From: Bacteroidota bacterium
Lineage (GTDB): Bacteria > Bacteroidota > Bacteroidia > Chitinophagales > LD1
Assembly: GCA_003165135.1 (NCBI GenBank)
Contig: PLSN01000162.1
Location: 5,880-20,295, forward strand
Length of the DNA stretch: 14,416 bases
Reading direction: 5' to 3'
Position 1 is the stretch's first letter, and the number at the start of each line of letters is the position of its first letter. Below are positions 1 to 6,700 of the stretch, one piece after another. Below the pieces are notes generated by a model, which saw nothing but the letters and a program-made list of their open reading frames with translations, searched no databases and was not told the origin of the DNA. The position numbers and the translations under genes were made by a program.

Positions 1-363
1 ATTTATTTCGCTACAAAGAAATATGACAAGGTACTACAGCTCCTGCAGAGTGTAGAGTACAATGATATCTTCTACCTCCTTGACTCCAAGACCACCCTGA
101 TGAAGACCTACTATGAACTGGGCGAATACCAGCCGCTGCAATCGCTTAAGGAAAGTTTCCGGATCCTGCTGCGCCGCAAGAAACTGATATCAGAACAAAA
201 CCAGGTGAACTATGGGAATTTTGCCCGTTTTACGATGAAACTGTTTCGCGCTGATGTGAAAAATAAAACGCAAATGGCTAATCTGAAAAAGGCGATCGAA
301 GGAGCTTCCAATATAGCAGACAAGGCATGGATACTGGAGAAATATGCTGAGTTGGGAGGCTAG
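1..363 (+). CDS. Unrecognised protein, C-terminal part (5' end outside window)
   Basis: The reading frame is open from base 1 and stops with TAG at 361-363, so 120 codons of a longer gene are visible. An internal ATG at 100 is unlikely to be the start because coding continues upstream without a break. The visible protein is hydrophilic and mostly helical in character. Pairs of aromatic and leucine residues alternate with charged stretches (near the start: YDKVLQLLQSVEYND; later: TYYELGEYQPLQSLKESFR), which resembles a tetratricopeptide-like or other alpha-solenoid scaffold. That is an impression only. There are no catalytic motifs and no membrane segment. It converges on gatA with a REP-like repeat pair in the 92-base gap. 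I do not recognise the family. Confidence 0.75.
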   Translation: MYFATKKYDKVLQLLQSVEYNDIFYLLDSKTTLMKTYYELGEYQPLQSLKESFRILLRRKKLISEQNQVNYGNFARFTMKLFRADVKNKTQMANLKKAIEGASNIADKAWILEKYAELGG

Positions 364-371
364 TAGTCATT

Positions 372-440
372 GTCATAGTGAGCGTAGCCGAACCTATGAC
401 AGACACTGATGAGTCGCGCTTCGGCTTCGCTCAGCGTGAC
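372..440. repeat. REP-like pair of inverted palindromic repeats
   Basis: Two copies of one motif lie head to head in the gap between convergent genes. The left copy (372-400) reads GTCATAG, then TGAGCGTAGCCGAA, then CTATGAC. The right copy (about 413-440), read on the minus strand, has GTCACGC, TGAGCGAAGCCGAA, then GCGCGAC. Each copy carries its own terminal inverted repeat (GTCATAG/CTATGAC; GTCACGC/GCGCGAC with one wobble), and the two copies are also complementary to each other. This is the layout of bacterial REP/BIME elements. Lying between the ends of two converging genes, the strong hairpin could also help terminate or stabilise both transcripts, but it has no U-tract. Confidence 0.7.
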
Positions 441-455
441 AGAGTCTAAATGATA

Positions 456-1862
456 TTAGAGTGTTCTGGAGAAAGCAAACAGTTTGCCGTCTTCAAACTT
501 CTCAGCCATGAGTTGGATACCGATAGGCAAACCTTCTGAGTTCTTTGCCAGAGGTAGTGATATAGCGGGAGTACCGACCAGATTGGCGAGTACGGTGTAG
601 ATGTCTGCAAGGTACATTTCTGTAGGGTCGCTTGTCTTTTCACCGAATTTGAATGCTACACTCGGTGCAGTAGGCATGAGGATGAAATCGTAGCTCCTGA
701 ATATCTCGCTGATCTGCTCGCTGAGTCGGCGACGGACCTTCTGAGCACGGGAATAGTAGGCATCATAATATCCGGCGCTGAGCACGAAAGTGCCGAGCAT
801 GATGCGGTTCTTGACCTCCTTTCCGAAACCCTCGGTACGGCTGAGTTTGTACACGCTCTCCATATCCGTAGAGCGCGGAGAACGGTAGCCATAATGCACT
901 CCGTCAAAGCGAGCAAGATTAGACGAAGCCTCGGCGGTAGAGAGGACATAATAAACAGGGATAAGGTAATCCGTAAGGTCAAAATTAACAACGTCGACAG
1001 TATGTCCATTTGATTTCAGTCCTTCGATGACCTTCTCTGTCTCGGCCCTGACCTCAGGATTGATGCCTTTGTGATCGACGGTATTTTTGAGTACGGCTAT
1101 TTTGGCTTTGCCTGAAAATTGTTCTTTGGAATACTCAGATACGGGTTTAGACGAAGCCGTACTGTCATAGTCATCAGCTCCTGCGAGCACCTCCATGATG
1201 AGGGCATTGTCCTCGACTGAATGAGTGAACGGGCCTATTTGGTCAAAGGACGAAGCATAAGCAATAAGGCCGTAGCGCGATACACGACCGTAGGTAGGTT
1301 TATAGCCGACTACTCCACAGAAAGATGCGGGCTGACGTATCGATCCGCCTGTGTCAGAACCAAGTGAGGCATGGCATAAACCGGCCTGTACCGCTACTGC
1401 CGATCCTCCTGATGACCCCCCCGGTACACGGGAGTTGTCGAGTGCATTGAGTACCGGCCCGTATGCAGAGTTCTCATTGCTGGAGCCCATCGCAAACTCA
1501 TCGCAATTGAGGCGGCCTATGATGACGGCGTCTTCTGCCAGCAGTCGCTCGACGACAGTAGCAGAACATATGGATTCAAAGCCTTCGAGTATTTTAGACC
1601 CGGCAGATACCTTATGCCCGCGGTAGCAGATGTTATCTTTGATGCCTATCACGAGACCAAACAGCTTGCCCTTTGGAGCTTTTGATGCAACTTTGAGATC
1701 GAGTTCTTCCGCACGTATCACTGCCTCATCAGCGAAGACCTCAAGAAAAGCATTGAGGTGTTTGTTCTTGTCGATATTGGACAAATATCCTTCTACCAGT
1801 GCTTTGACCGAGGTCTGACCGGAGCTTATAGCTGATTGTATCTCTGCGAGTGTTTTGTACAT
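456..1862 (-). CDS. gatA: Glutamyl-tRNA(Gln)/aspartyl-tRNA(Asn) amidotransferase subunit A
   Basis: GatA is the glutaminase subunit of the cytosolic GatCAB complex. It releases ammonia from glutamine so that misacylated Glu-tRNA(Gln) or Asp-tRNA(Asn) becomes correctly charged. The amidase signature is intact: GIKDNI with catalytic Lys75, VPGGSSGGSA with cis-Ser150, and LGSDTGGSIRQPA with nucleophile Ser174. The Lys-Ser-Ser spacing (75 and 24 residues) is that of the family. I chose ATG at 1862 (468 aa, MYKTLAEIQ...), where Bacteroidota GatA proteins normally begin. The frame can be extended seven codons to a TTG at 1883, but those codons lie in the flanking CCCC-rich repeat. tatA is upstream on the same strand, 178 bases away. 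gatB and gatC are not in the window. The C-terminus (EKFEDGKLFAFSRTL) is complete. Confidence 0.96.
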   Translation of the reverse strand: MYKTLAEIQSAISSGQTSVKALVEGYLSNIDKNKHLNAFLEVFADEAVIRAEELDLKVASKAPKGKLFGLVIGIKDNICYRGHKVSAGSKILEGFESICSATVVERLLAEDAVIIGRLNCDEFAMGSSNENSAYGPVLNALDNSRVPGGSSGGSAVAVQAGLCHASLGSDTGGSIRQPASFCGVVGYKPTYGRVSRYGLIAYASSFDQIGPFTHSVEDNALIMEVLAGADDYDSTASSKPVSEYSKEQFSGKAKIAVLKNTVDHKGINPEVRAETEKVIEGLKSNGHTVDVVNFDLTDYLIPVYYVLSTAEASSNLARFDGVHYGYRSPRSTDMESVYKLSRTEGFGKEVKNRIMLGTFVLSAGYYDAYYSRAQKVRRRLSEQISEIFRSYDFILMPTAPSVAFKFGEKTSDPTEMYLADIYTVLANLVGTPAISLPLAKNSEGLPIGIQLMAEKFEDGKLFAFSRTL

Positions 1863-1874
1863 TTCCTTGTCTTT

Positions 1875-1952
1875 TACCCCCAAACCCCCTGAAGGGGGCT
1901 TAAATACAAATTGATTAGGCTGTTAAAGTCCCCTTTAGGGGATTTAGGGGTT
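1875..1952. repeat. Inverted pair of G/C-run repeats forming a large hairpin
   Basis: Two diverged copies of a roughly 30-base repeat face each other. Copy A (1875-1904, minus strand) has the cores CCCCCTTCAGGGGG and TTTGGGGGTAA. Copy B (1923-1952, plus strand) has CCCCTTTAGGGG and ATTTAGGGGTTA. Each core is itself a palindrome, and the copies pair with each other over nearly their whole length around a loop of about 18 bases. Elements of this kind (CCCCTAAATCCCC...) are common in spacers of Bacteroidota genomes. The pair ends 12 bases before the gatA ATG, so it would fold in the leader of gatA or in a tatA-gatA readthrough mRNA. Confidence 0.7.
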
Positions 1953-2040
1953 ACTGATGCAATGCTATAAAATAAAATGGACACTTACCTATTATAGAAA
2001 TAGCGTAAGCATCCAAAATATGATTTGACGGTATTAAATA

Positions 2041-2247
2041 TTACTTATTGTCCGAAGGCGGAACTTGAGAAGGCTTTTCTTTCTTCATACCTTCTTCTAT
2101 TTCGGTCTTGATGTTAGCCTTAGCAGCATTAAACTCCCTCACGCCCTCGCCGAGGCCACGCATCAATTCAGGAATTTTCTTGCCACCAAAAAGAACTAAC
2201 ACTACGATAAGTATCAATACTATCTCGGGTGTGCCTAATCCAAACAT
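2041..2247 (-). CDS. tatA: Twin-arginine translocase subunit TatA/E
   Basis: This 68-residue protein is of usual TatA/TatE size. TatA oligomerises in the inner membrane to form the pore through which folded proteins with twin-arginine signal peptides are exported. A short N-terminal membrane helix (about residues 5-20, [14 protein letters not shown]) is followed by the hallmark Phe20-Gly21 hinge. An amphipathic helix follows ([18 protein letters not shown]), then a charged tail ([12 protein letters not shown]...). No tatC is visible, so the translocase is encoded in scattered loci. The gene is upstream of gatA on the same strand, with a hairpin-forming repeat between them; readthrough is possible but not shown. 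Confidence 0.93.
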   Translation of the reverse strand: MFGLGTPEIVLILIVVLVLFGGKKIPELMRGLGEGVREFNAAKANIKTEIEEGMKKEKPSQVPPSDNK

Positions 2248-2263
2248 GATCTTTATTTTGAGG

Positions 2264-2297
2264 CAAATTTACTAAATAAATAGCAGATAGCCTCAAA
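2264..2297 (-). promoter_or_regulatory. Candidate Bacteroidota-type promoter of tatA
   Basis: Read on the minus strand, TAAATTTG (2271-2264) matches the -7 box TAnnTTTG exactly. TTTG (2297-2294) lies 22 bases upstream, in the place of the -33 box. The inferred transcription start would leave a short leader of about 10 bases before the tatA ATG at 2247. Confidence 0.4.
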
Positions 2298-2382
2298 AAA
2301 CACTTGTTAAAGGTTCATAAGCCTTTTGCCCTTCAGACGGCACTATTGCTATGTATGGCTAATTTTCTACCTTTAAATCTAT

Positions 2383-3000
2383 ATGGAAAGCATCATAATA
2401 GGTATAGCCGGGGGCTCCGGATCAGGAAAAACGACCGTGGTAAGACGAATCATGGAGAATCTTACGGACAAAGAAGTGGCGATTATCTCTCAGGACCAAT
2501 ACTACAGGGACAATTCAGATATCCCCCTCGAAGAACGTCAGCTAGTCAATTTTGACCACCCGGATGCGATAGAATTTGAGCTGCTGGTCAGTCACCTGAG
2601 GGATGTCAAGGCCGGCAAAACCATTCAGGAGCCTACCTATGACTACATCACGTCCACCCGCCAGCCAAAGACGGTCACTGTCAAACCTCGTCATGTGGTG
2701 ATCGTAGAGGGCATATTGCTCTTTACCGATCCACAGGTCAGGGAGCTATGCAATATCAAAGTGTTTGTAGATGCAGACTCGGATGACAGGCTGATGCGGA
2801 TCATACGCCGGGATATGGTGGAGCGAGGGCGCACCATAGATGAGATACTAAACCGCTATGAAGTGGTCAAAGCTATGCATGATTTGTTTATCGAGCCTAC
2901 CAAGAAATTTGCCGATATCATCATGCCGCAGGGCGGCGAAAACCTGAAAGCCATAGATGTCCTGGTGTCTATGATCAAGCAGAAAGTAAACGAGAGATAA
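2383..3000 (+). CDS. udk: Uridine kinase
   Basis: Udk phosphorylates uridine and cytidine with ATP or GTP in the cytosolic pyrimidine salvage pathway. The 205-residue length fits the family. The Walker A loop is residues 10-17 (GGSGSGKT). The nucleoside-site motif ISQDQYYRD follows, with Asp38, then NFDHPDA, the Walker B-like strand VVIVEGILLF, and the lid with RRDMVERGR, where the Arg residues contact phosphate. The start MESIIIGIAGG fits the family, which begins a few residues before the P-loop. TACCTTTA at 2368-2375, a one-mismatch -7 box with ATTG 19 bases upstream, would give a nearly leaderless mRNA. The stop codon directly abuts the stop codon of the convergent dehydrogenase gene. Confidence 0.96.
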   Translation: MESIIIGIAGGSGSGKTTVVRRIMENLTDKEVAIISQDQYYRDNSDIPLEERQLVNFDHPDAIEFELLVSHLRDVKAGKTIQEPTYDYITSTRQPKTVTVKPRHVVIVEGILLFTDPQVRELCNIKVFVDADSDDRLMRIIRRDMVERGRTIDEILNRYEVVKAMHDLFIEPTKKFADIIMPQGGENLKAIDVLVSMIKQKVNER

Positions 3001-3822
3001 CTACTTAGCGCGGTTTATGATACCGAGAAAGAAGCTGTCAAACATCCTGTCTGATAAGACTTTTCTCAGGAATAAGATCGGTTTAGCACCTCCGCCTACA
3101 GCATATCTTGTCTTTGGTTTGGATGCAGAGATGGCGCAATCGATTGCCTTGGCGATGACTATAGGATCAGAGCCCATATTATCGGCATTTTCAAACATCT
3201 TAGCATGCTTTTGTGCCAGGTTTTTGTACGGTCCATTGCCGGACACTTTGAGCAGGTTCTGGCGGGCTATTTCAGTCCATTCAGTCTTGATAGCTCCGGG
3301 CTCTATGACCACGACATCTATGCCGAATTGCTTCAGTTCCATACGAAGGCTATCACTAAGGCCCTCGACAGCGAACTTGGTTGCATGATACCAGACGCCG
3401 TGCGGCTCGCCGATCTTGCCGCCGATAGAGGAAATATTGATAATAGTTCCGCTATGCTGAGCGCGCATAGTAGGGAGTACTAGTTGAGTTAACCTCGCAA
3501 GTCCGAAAATATTTACTTCAAACTGGTATTTAGCTTCGGAGATTGGCACTTCTTCCAGCGAACCGTAAGAGCCATAGCCAGCGTTGTTTACCAGCACATC
3601 AATACGTTTTTCTGTTTGAAGGATTTCCTGCACACCTTTGGCCATTGACTCCTCGACAGTCACATCCATTGCAATGAGCTTGACACCTGCGGCCTTGAGA
3701 TCCTGCATTTTGTCCACCCTACGGGCTGCGCCATAAACTGTGTGTCCCTTTGATGCGAGTAGTTTTGCGGTTGCCTTGCCTATGCCGGATGATGCGCCTG
3801 TAATGAGGATTACTTTTGCCAT
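3001..3822 (-). CDS. Short-chain dehydrogenase/reductase (classical SDR)
   Basis: This 273-residue protein is a Rossmann-fold NAD(P)-dependent oxidoreductase. It has the glycine-rich cofactor loop TGASSGIG (residues 8-15), the structural NNAG (79-82), and the catalytic triad Ser132 (NISS), Tyr145 and Lys149 (YHATK). The pair of arginines after the second strand (AARR, 32-35) is of the kind that usually favours NADP(H). The PGAIKTEW motif after the active site and the ~25-residue C-terminal extension resemble the broad group of cytosolic SDRs related to short-chain ketone or fatty-acyl reductases. The substrate cannot be read from sequence. It is probably transcribed alone. Its leader holds a 20-base element shared with the murA leader. 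Confidence 0.92.
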   Translation of the reverse strand: MAKVILITGASSGIGKATAKLLASKGHTVYGAARRVDKMQDLKAAGVKLIAMDVTVEESMAKGVQEILQTEKRIDVLVNNAGYGSYGSLEEVPISEAKYQFEVNIFGLARLTQLVLPTMRAQHSGTIINISSIGGKIGEPHGVWYHATKFAVEGLSDSLRMELKQFGIDVVVIEPGAIKTEWTEIARQNLLKVSGNGPYKNLAQKHAKMFENADNMGSDPIVIAKAIDCAISASKPKTRYAVGGGAKPILFLRKVLSDRMFDSFFLGIINRAK

Positions 3823-3848
3823 AATTTAGTAGTGAGTATTTAGTACTT

Positions 3849-3868
3849 AGTATTTAGACTAATACAAA
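3849..3868 (-). repeat. Shared 20-base leader element, copy 1 (upstream of SDR)
   Basis: Read on the minus strand, this segment is TTTGTATTAGTCTAAATACT, identical to 6657-6676 on the plus strand. It ends 26 bases before the ATG of the SDR gene. The following bases continue as AAGTACTAAATACT, a degenerate tandem of the same words. It may be a short dispersed repeat or part of a promoter and leader, because the initial TTTG could be the end of a -7 box. Confidence 0.55.
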
Positions 3869-3912
3869 GACGGATGGCCAAGGATTGTATTTTATTACAT
3901 ACCACCTATTTC

Positions 3913-3945
3913 AACCCGTAAAGGGTTTCAAACCCTTTACGGGTT
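3913..3945. repeat. 33-base perfect palindrome, copy 1
   Basis: Two 16-base arms, AACCCGTAAAGGGTTT and its exact complement, flank a single central C at 3929. The palindrome starts 12 bases past the stop codon of the minus-strand phosphatase-family gene. There is no T-tract on either side, so it is not a standard intrinsic terminator. A second copy with a compensated base-pair change is at 10190-10222. It is best described as a dispersed REP-like element at a 3' end. Confidence 0.75.
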
Positions 3946-3957
3946 ACGCTAAAGATT

Positions 3958-5013
3958 CTATTGCTTCAGCTTGATCTTCATCCTTACAGGATTGTGATCA
4001 GAGTATTTGAAGCCAGCATTGATGCCATGTATATCTTCTACCTCAATATTAGGCGAGATGAAAAAATAATCAATGACCGTAGTATATGTGGTCTCGTCAA
4101 AAGGATGGTCATTCTTGCGGTTGGATGGGGTATTGCCATCATACACATATTTCCATCCTGGTATATAGTTTGGATCATTATTGAGGGTATAGAGTATATC
4201 CAGTAGCTTCACTTTCTCCCATTTATGGATGTTAAAGTCCGGTGGAGCTATATTCCAGTCACCGCCTAGTACCACATAATTTCCTTTGGCATATTCAGCT
4301 TCCATTAGTTTTTTGGTGACGGCCATTTCTGCTCTTTTGACACCACCATCATCATACGCTTCAAAGTGGGTATTGATCACTACGAGGTCTTTGCCATTGG
4401 CCAGAGGATATCGCTGCAGCATCAGACAACGCTCGAGATAAAATATCCGGCGCGGCCAGTCCGTGATATTCGGCAAGGATACACGAGTACACTCCGTCGG
4501 CTTAAACTTACTCAGGGTCAGCAGTCCGCCATAAATCCTCCCTAGTGGTTCTGTCCAAGGGAATGGCAGGTACTTCACATCATAGTTGACCGCAAAAGCA
4601 TAATTGTGGTCAGGGAGCTTAGATGTGATTCCTGCCACCTCATCATTATTCCAGCTGCGCTTGCCTTTGCGGTCGGCCTCCTGTATAAAAATAAAATCCG
4701 CATCGCCATTTTCCTTGATGGTCTGATAGACCCCAGCAGTGTACTTTTTGACTAGAGACTCAGGAGCTATGACCCCTACACCGCTGTCGTAGAAAAAGTC
4801 AGTCTCAGCACCCTCTGCGCAGTAGCCGATATTCCATGTCATAAAGGTGAATGTGCTGTCCGTGATCGGCTTGTTGTTATTGCCTATCACCTGCACTTCC
4901 TCCATCGCGGCAGGTTTGTATTTGGTCAGTGTGGCCAAAAGAATAAGGCCACCCACATATAAAACCGGGATAGCGATCAGTATTACTATTATGATTATCA
5001 TGTTTCTTTTCAT
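3958..5013 (-). CDS. Membrane-anchored endonuclease/exonuclease/phosphatase-family protein
   Basis: This 351-residue protein has one N-terminal membrane helix (about residues 4-28), which would place the enzyme outside the cytosolic face as a signal anchor. An EEP-fold domain runs from about residue 55 to the end. The metal and catalytic residues are present: Asn61 (TWNIGY), Glu112 (IQEAD), His216 (NTHFE), Asp252 and Asn254 (GGDWN), Asp315 (IDYFF) and Asp339-His340 (SDHNP). The family cleaves phosphodiesters or phosphomonoesters in nucleic acids, sphingomyelin or inositol phosphates. Membrane anchoring argues against a DNA-repair role and for an extracytoplasmic lipid or nucleotide substrate, but this is inference. 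The gene is divergent from the alpha/beta hydrolase and followed by a perfect palindrome. Confidence 0.9.
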   Translation of the reverse strand: MKRNMIIIIVILIAIPVLYVGGLILLATLTKYKPAAMEEVQVIGNNNKPITDSTFTFMTWNIGYCAEGAETDFFYDSGVGVIAPESLVKKYTAGVYQTIKENGDADFIFIQEADRKGKRSWNNDEVAGITSKLPDHNYAFAVNYDVKYLPFPWTEPLGRIYGGLLTLSKFKPTECTRVSLPNITDWPRRIFYLERCLMLQRYPLANGKDLVVINTHFEAYDDGGVKRAEMAVTKKLMEAEYAKGNYVVLGGDWNIAPPDFNIHKWEKVKLLDILYTLNNDPNYIPGWKYVYDGNTPSNRKNDHPFDETTYTTVIDYFFISPNIEVEDIHGINAGFKYSDHNPVRMKIKLKQ

Positions 5014-5050
5014 GTCTTAGAGAGTTAGGGCTAATATGAAATATAGTTTT

Positions 5051-5058
5051 CAAAGATA
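5051..5058 (-). promoter_or_regulatory. Candidate -7 box for the EEP-family gene
   Basis: TATCTTTG on the minus strand matches TAnnTTTG exactly and would give a leader of about 30 bases before the ATG at 5013. No convincing -33 box is seen. It lies six bases from the opposite-facing box at 5064-5071. Confidence 0.4.
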
Positions 5059-5063
5059 ATTTC

Positions 5064-5071
5064 TACATTTG
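5064..5071 (+). promoter_or_regulatory. Candidate -7 box for the alpha/beta hydrolase operon
   Basis: TACATTTG matches TAnnTTTG exactly and leaves a leader of about 35 bases before the ATG at 5113. No clear TTTG is found at the -33 spacing. The box lies back to back with the minus-strand box at 5051-5058. Confidence 0.4.
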
Positions 5072-5112
5072 AAATGATAGGATAAATCATTCAAACCTAA
5101 AAATATAAATGT

Positions 5113-5946
5113 ATGGATCATTTCGAATGGAACTGGACCCAGGAAGGAACTAAACTATATGCACAGGGTTGGAAGCCTGCACAGGTCAAAGCAGTCGTAT
5201 GTATCGTGCATGGTTTTGCGGAGCATGGTGGACGCTTTGCTCATGTGGCAGAGCGACTGGGCCGAGAAGGATATGCAGTGCTGGCACTGGACCAGTTCGG
5301 ACATGGTAAGAGCGAAGGGCCACGCGGCTACTCACCAAGCCTGGAGGCGAGCCTTAATTCCATCAAAATATTACTTGAAGAAGCCGAGAAACGTTTTCCC
5401 GGTGTGCCGAAATTCCTCTATGGGCACAGCATGGGCGGCAATATGGTGCTCAACTATGTACTCCGCCGAAAGCCAAAGATAAATGGCGCAGTCGCCACCG
5501 CTCCATGGCTGAAGCTGGGTTTCGAACCGCCTGCCTTTAAACTAATGCTGGCAAAGGTCATGAAGAATATCTATCCGAAATGGCCAGAGAAAGCTGATCT
5601 GGATACCAGCTCACTATCCCGTGATAAAGAAGAAGTACGCAAATACGAAACTGACCCGTTGGTCCATAATACTGCACGTGCAGGTACTTTCTTTGAAACA
5701 TACAATGCCGGTGCATGGGCCATCGAACACGCATCAGAACTTACCGTGTCGCTGATCATACTGCATGGCACGGATGACAAGCTAATTGCACATAGCGGCT
5801 CAGAGCAATTCGTCGCTAATGCACCTAAGAACCTTATCACCTTCAAATCGCTACCGGGCTTCTATCATGAGGTACACAATGAACCGGCAGCTGAACGTGA
5901 AAAGGTTTTCGTCGAGATCATCAACTGGCTGAATAGTAAAGTCTGA
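5113..5946 (+). CDS. Alpha/beta hydrolase, monoglyceride-lipase-like
   Basis: This 277-residue protein belongs to the serine hydrolase group of monoacylglycerol lipases and lysophospholipases (Hydrolase_4). The oxyanion loop is HGFAEHGGR (33-41). The nucleophile elbow is GHSMGGN with Ser106, the acid is Asp222 (HGTDDKL), and the base is His252 (FYHEVHNE). The cap region is about residues 130-205. There is no signal peptide, so it is probably cytosolic or membrane-peripheral. The likely reaction is hydrolysis of a fatty-acyl ester such as a monoglyceride; the exact substrate is unknown. The stop codon overlaps the start of the next gene (TGATG), which points to translational coupling. Confidence 0.93.
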   Translation: MDHFEWNWTQEGTKLYAQGWKPAQVKAVVCIVHGFAEHGGRFAHVAERLGREGYAVLALDQFGHGKSEGPRGYSPSLEASLNSIKILLEEAEKRFPGVPKFLYGHSMGGNMVLNYVLRRKPKINGAVATAPWLKLGFEPPAFKLMLAKVMKNIYPKWPEKADLDTSSLSRDKEEVRKYETDPLVHNTARAGTFFETYNAGAWAIEHASELTVSLIILHGTDDKLIAHSGSEQFVANAPKNLITFKSLPGFYHEVHNEPAAEREKVFVEIINWLNSKV

Positions 5947-6581
5947 TGAGAAGATCTCTGGCTTTTATCATTTTTTGCATCATGCTAGTCTCAGTAGGCA
6001 TTATATTAAAGACGACCATACTGAGCTCTTTCTCCAACTTTCTGATCAGGCAGGATGCTCCTGAGAAAGCTGACCTCATGGTGGTCCTGTCTGGTAGTGC
6101 TTTTGACAGAGGCAACGAAGGTGCCAGACTATACAAAGAAGGCTATGCCAAACATATCATATGCCCCGGCGGCAATCTGGAACAGCTATTCCTCATACTC
6201 GGCGATACAGTCTACGAGAGTGACCTCTGCAAAAAGAATGTCATCCGAAACGGAGTCGCCCATTCATTAGTCACTGTCTTGCACTACGGAACGAGTACCC
6301 GCGAAGAGGCAGATACCATACTCGGCTATTGTAAGCAGCATCAGATCAAAAAGCTCATCGTTGTCACCAGTTTATTTCATACCCGACGCGCAGGAAGCGT
6401 GTATAAGAAGCGCTTTGCTGCAGAGGGTATCACAGTCCTCATGCGAGGCGCGCATGCTTCAGACTTTGACGAGGACCTATGGTGGCAAAATGAATACGGC
6501 CTGATCGGGCTGAATAATGAATACATGAAGACCCTCTACTATCTCATCAAGCGCGACCATCACAAAAAGACAGGGGCTTAA
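5946..6581 (+). CDS. YdcF/SanA-like DUF218 membrane protein
   Basis: This 211-residue protein has one N-terminal membrane helix (about residues 5-25) followed by a DUF218 domain. The conserved parts of that family are visible: the first strand ADLMVVLSGS (42-51), the Arg-containing helix after it (FDRGNEGARLYKEGYAKHII), the GTSTREEA motif (115-122), and VVTSLFHTRRA (139-149). The domain faces the periplasm in characterised relatives such as SanA and ElyC, which affect envelope integrity and lipid-carrier metabolism. The biochemical activity is not settled. Its start overlaps the hydrolase stop by one base, so the pair is probably co-translated and may act on envelope lipids. That last link is inference. 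Confidence 0.88.
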   Translation: MRRSLAFIIFCIMLVSVGIILKTTILSSFSNFLIRQDAPEKADLMVVLSGSAFDRGNEGARLYKEGYAKHIICPGGNLEQLFLILGDTVYESDLCKKNVIRNGVAHSLVTVLHYGTSTREEADTILGYCKQHQIKKLIVVTSLFHTRRAGSVYKKRFAAEGITVLMRGAHASDFDEDLWWQNEYGLIGLNNEYMKTLYYLIKRDHHKKTGA

Positions 6582-6614
6582 AATCCATACACTCCACATG
6601 CTCCTGTGGTTACT

Positions 6615-6649
6615 ATGATTTATGATTTATGATTTATGATTTATGATTT
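6615..6649. repeat. Tandem heptamer repeat (ATGATTT)x5
   Basis: Five perfect, uninterrupted copies of ATGATTT fill 35 bases in the spacer upstream of murA. The array sits where the -33 region of a murA promoter would fall if TTCATTTG (6653-6660) is its -7 box. Short perfect tandem arrays are prone to length change by strand slippage. Confidence 0.9.
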
Positions 6650-6652
6650 GCG

Positions 6653-6660
6653 TTCATTTG
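6653..6660 (+). promoter_or_regulatory. Weak candidate -7 box of murA
   Basis: TTCATTTG differs from TAnnTTTG at one base. It overlaps the start of the 20-base element shared with the SDR leader and lies 40 bases before the murA ATG. Confidence 0.25.
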
Positions 6661-6676
6661 TATTAGTCTAAATACT
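6657..6676 (+). repeat. Shared 20-base leader element, copy 2 (upstream of murA)
   Basis: This segment is identical to the minus-strand sequence at 3868-3849 and ends 24 bases before the murA ATG, almost the same distance as for the SDR gene (26). The following bases (CAATACTAAAACTC) keep partial similarity. Confidence 0.55.
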
Positions 6677-6700
6677 CAATACTAAAACTCAAACTCTTTC

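Noticed and set aside
1863..1883. Extended gatA start at TTG 1883
   Set aside because: The extra seven codons fall in the spacer repeat, use a TTG, and are not part of the GatA family's N-terminus; ATG 1862 fits.
2304..2555. 83-codon open frame overlapping the start of udk
   Set aside because: It covers the udk P-loop region in another frame; udk is a certain gene.
3913..3945. Palindrome as a standard intrinsic terminator
   Set aside because: There is no T-tract on either strand next to the stem, unlike 10236-10263 and 14292-14319.
6615..6649. CRISPR array
   Set aside because: The units are 7 bases without spacers, and no cas genes are seen; it is a simple tandem repeat.
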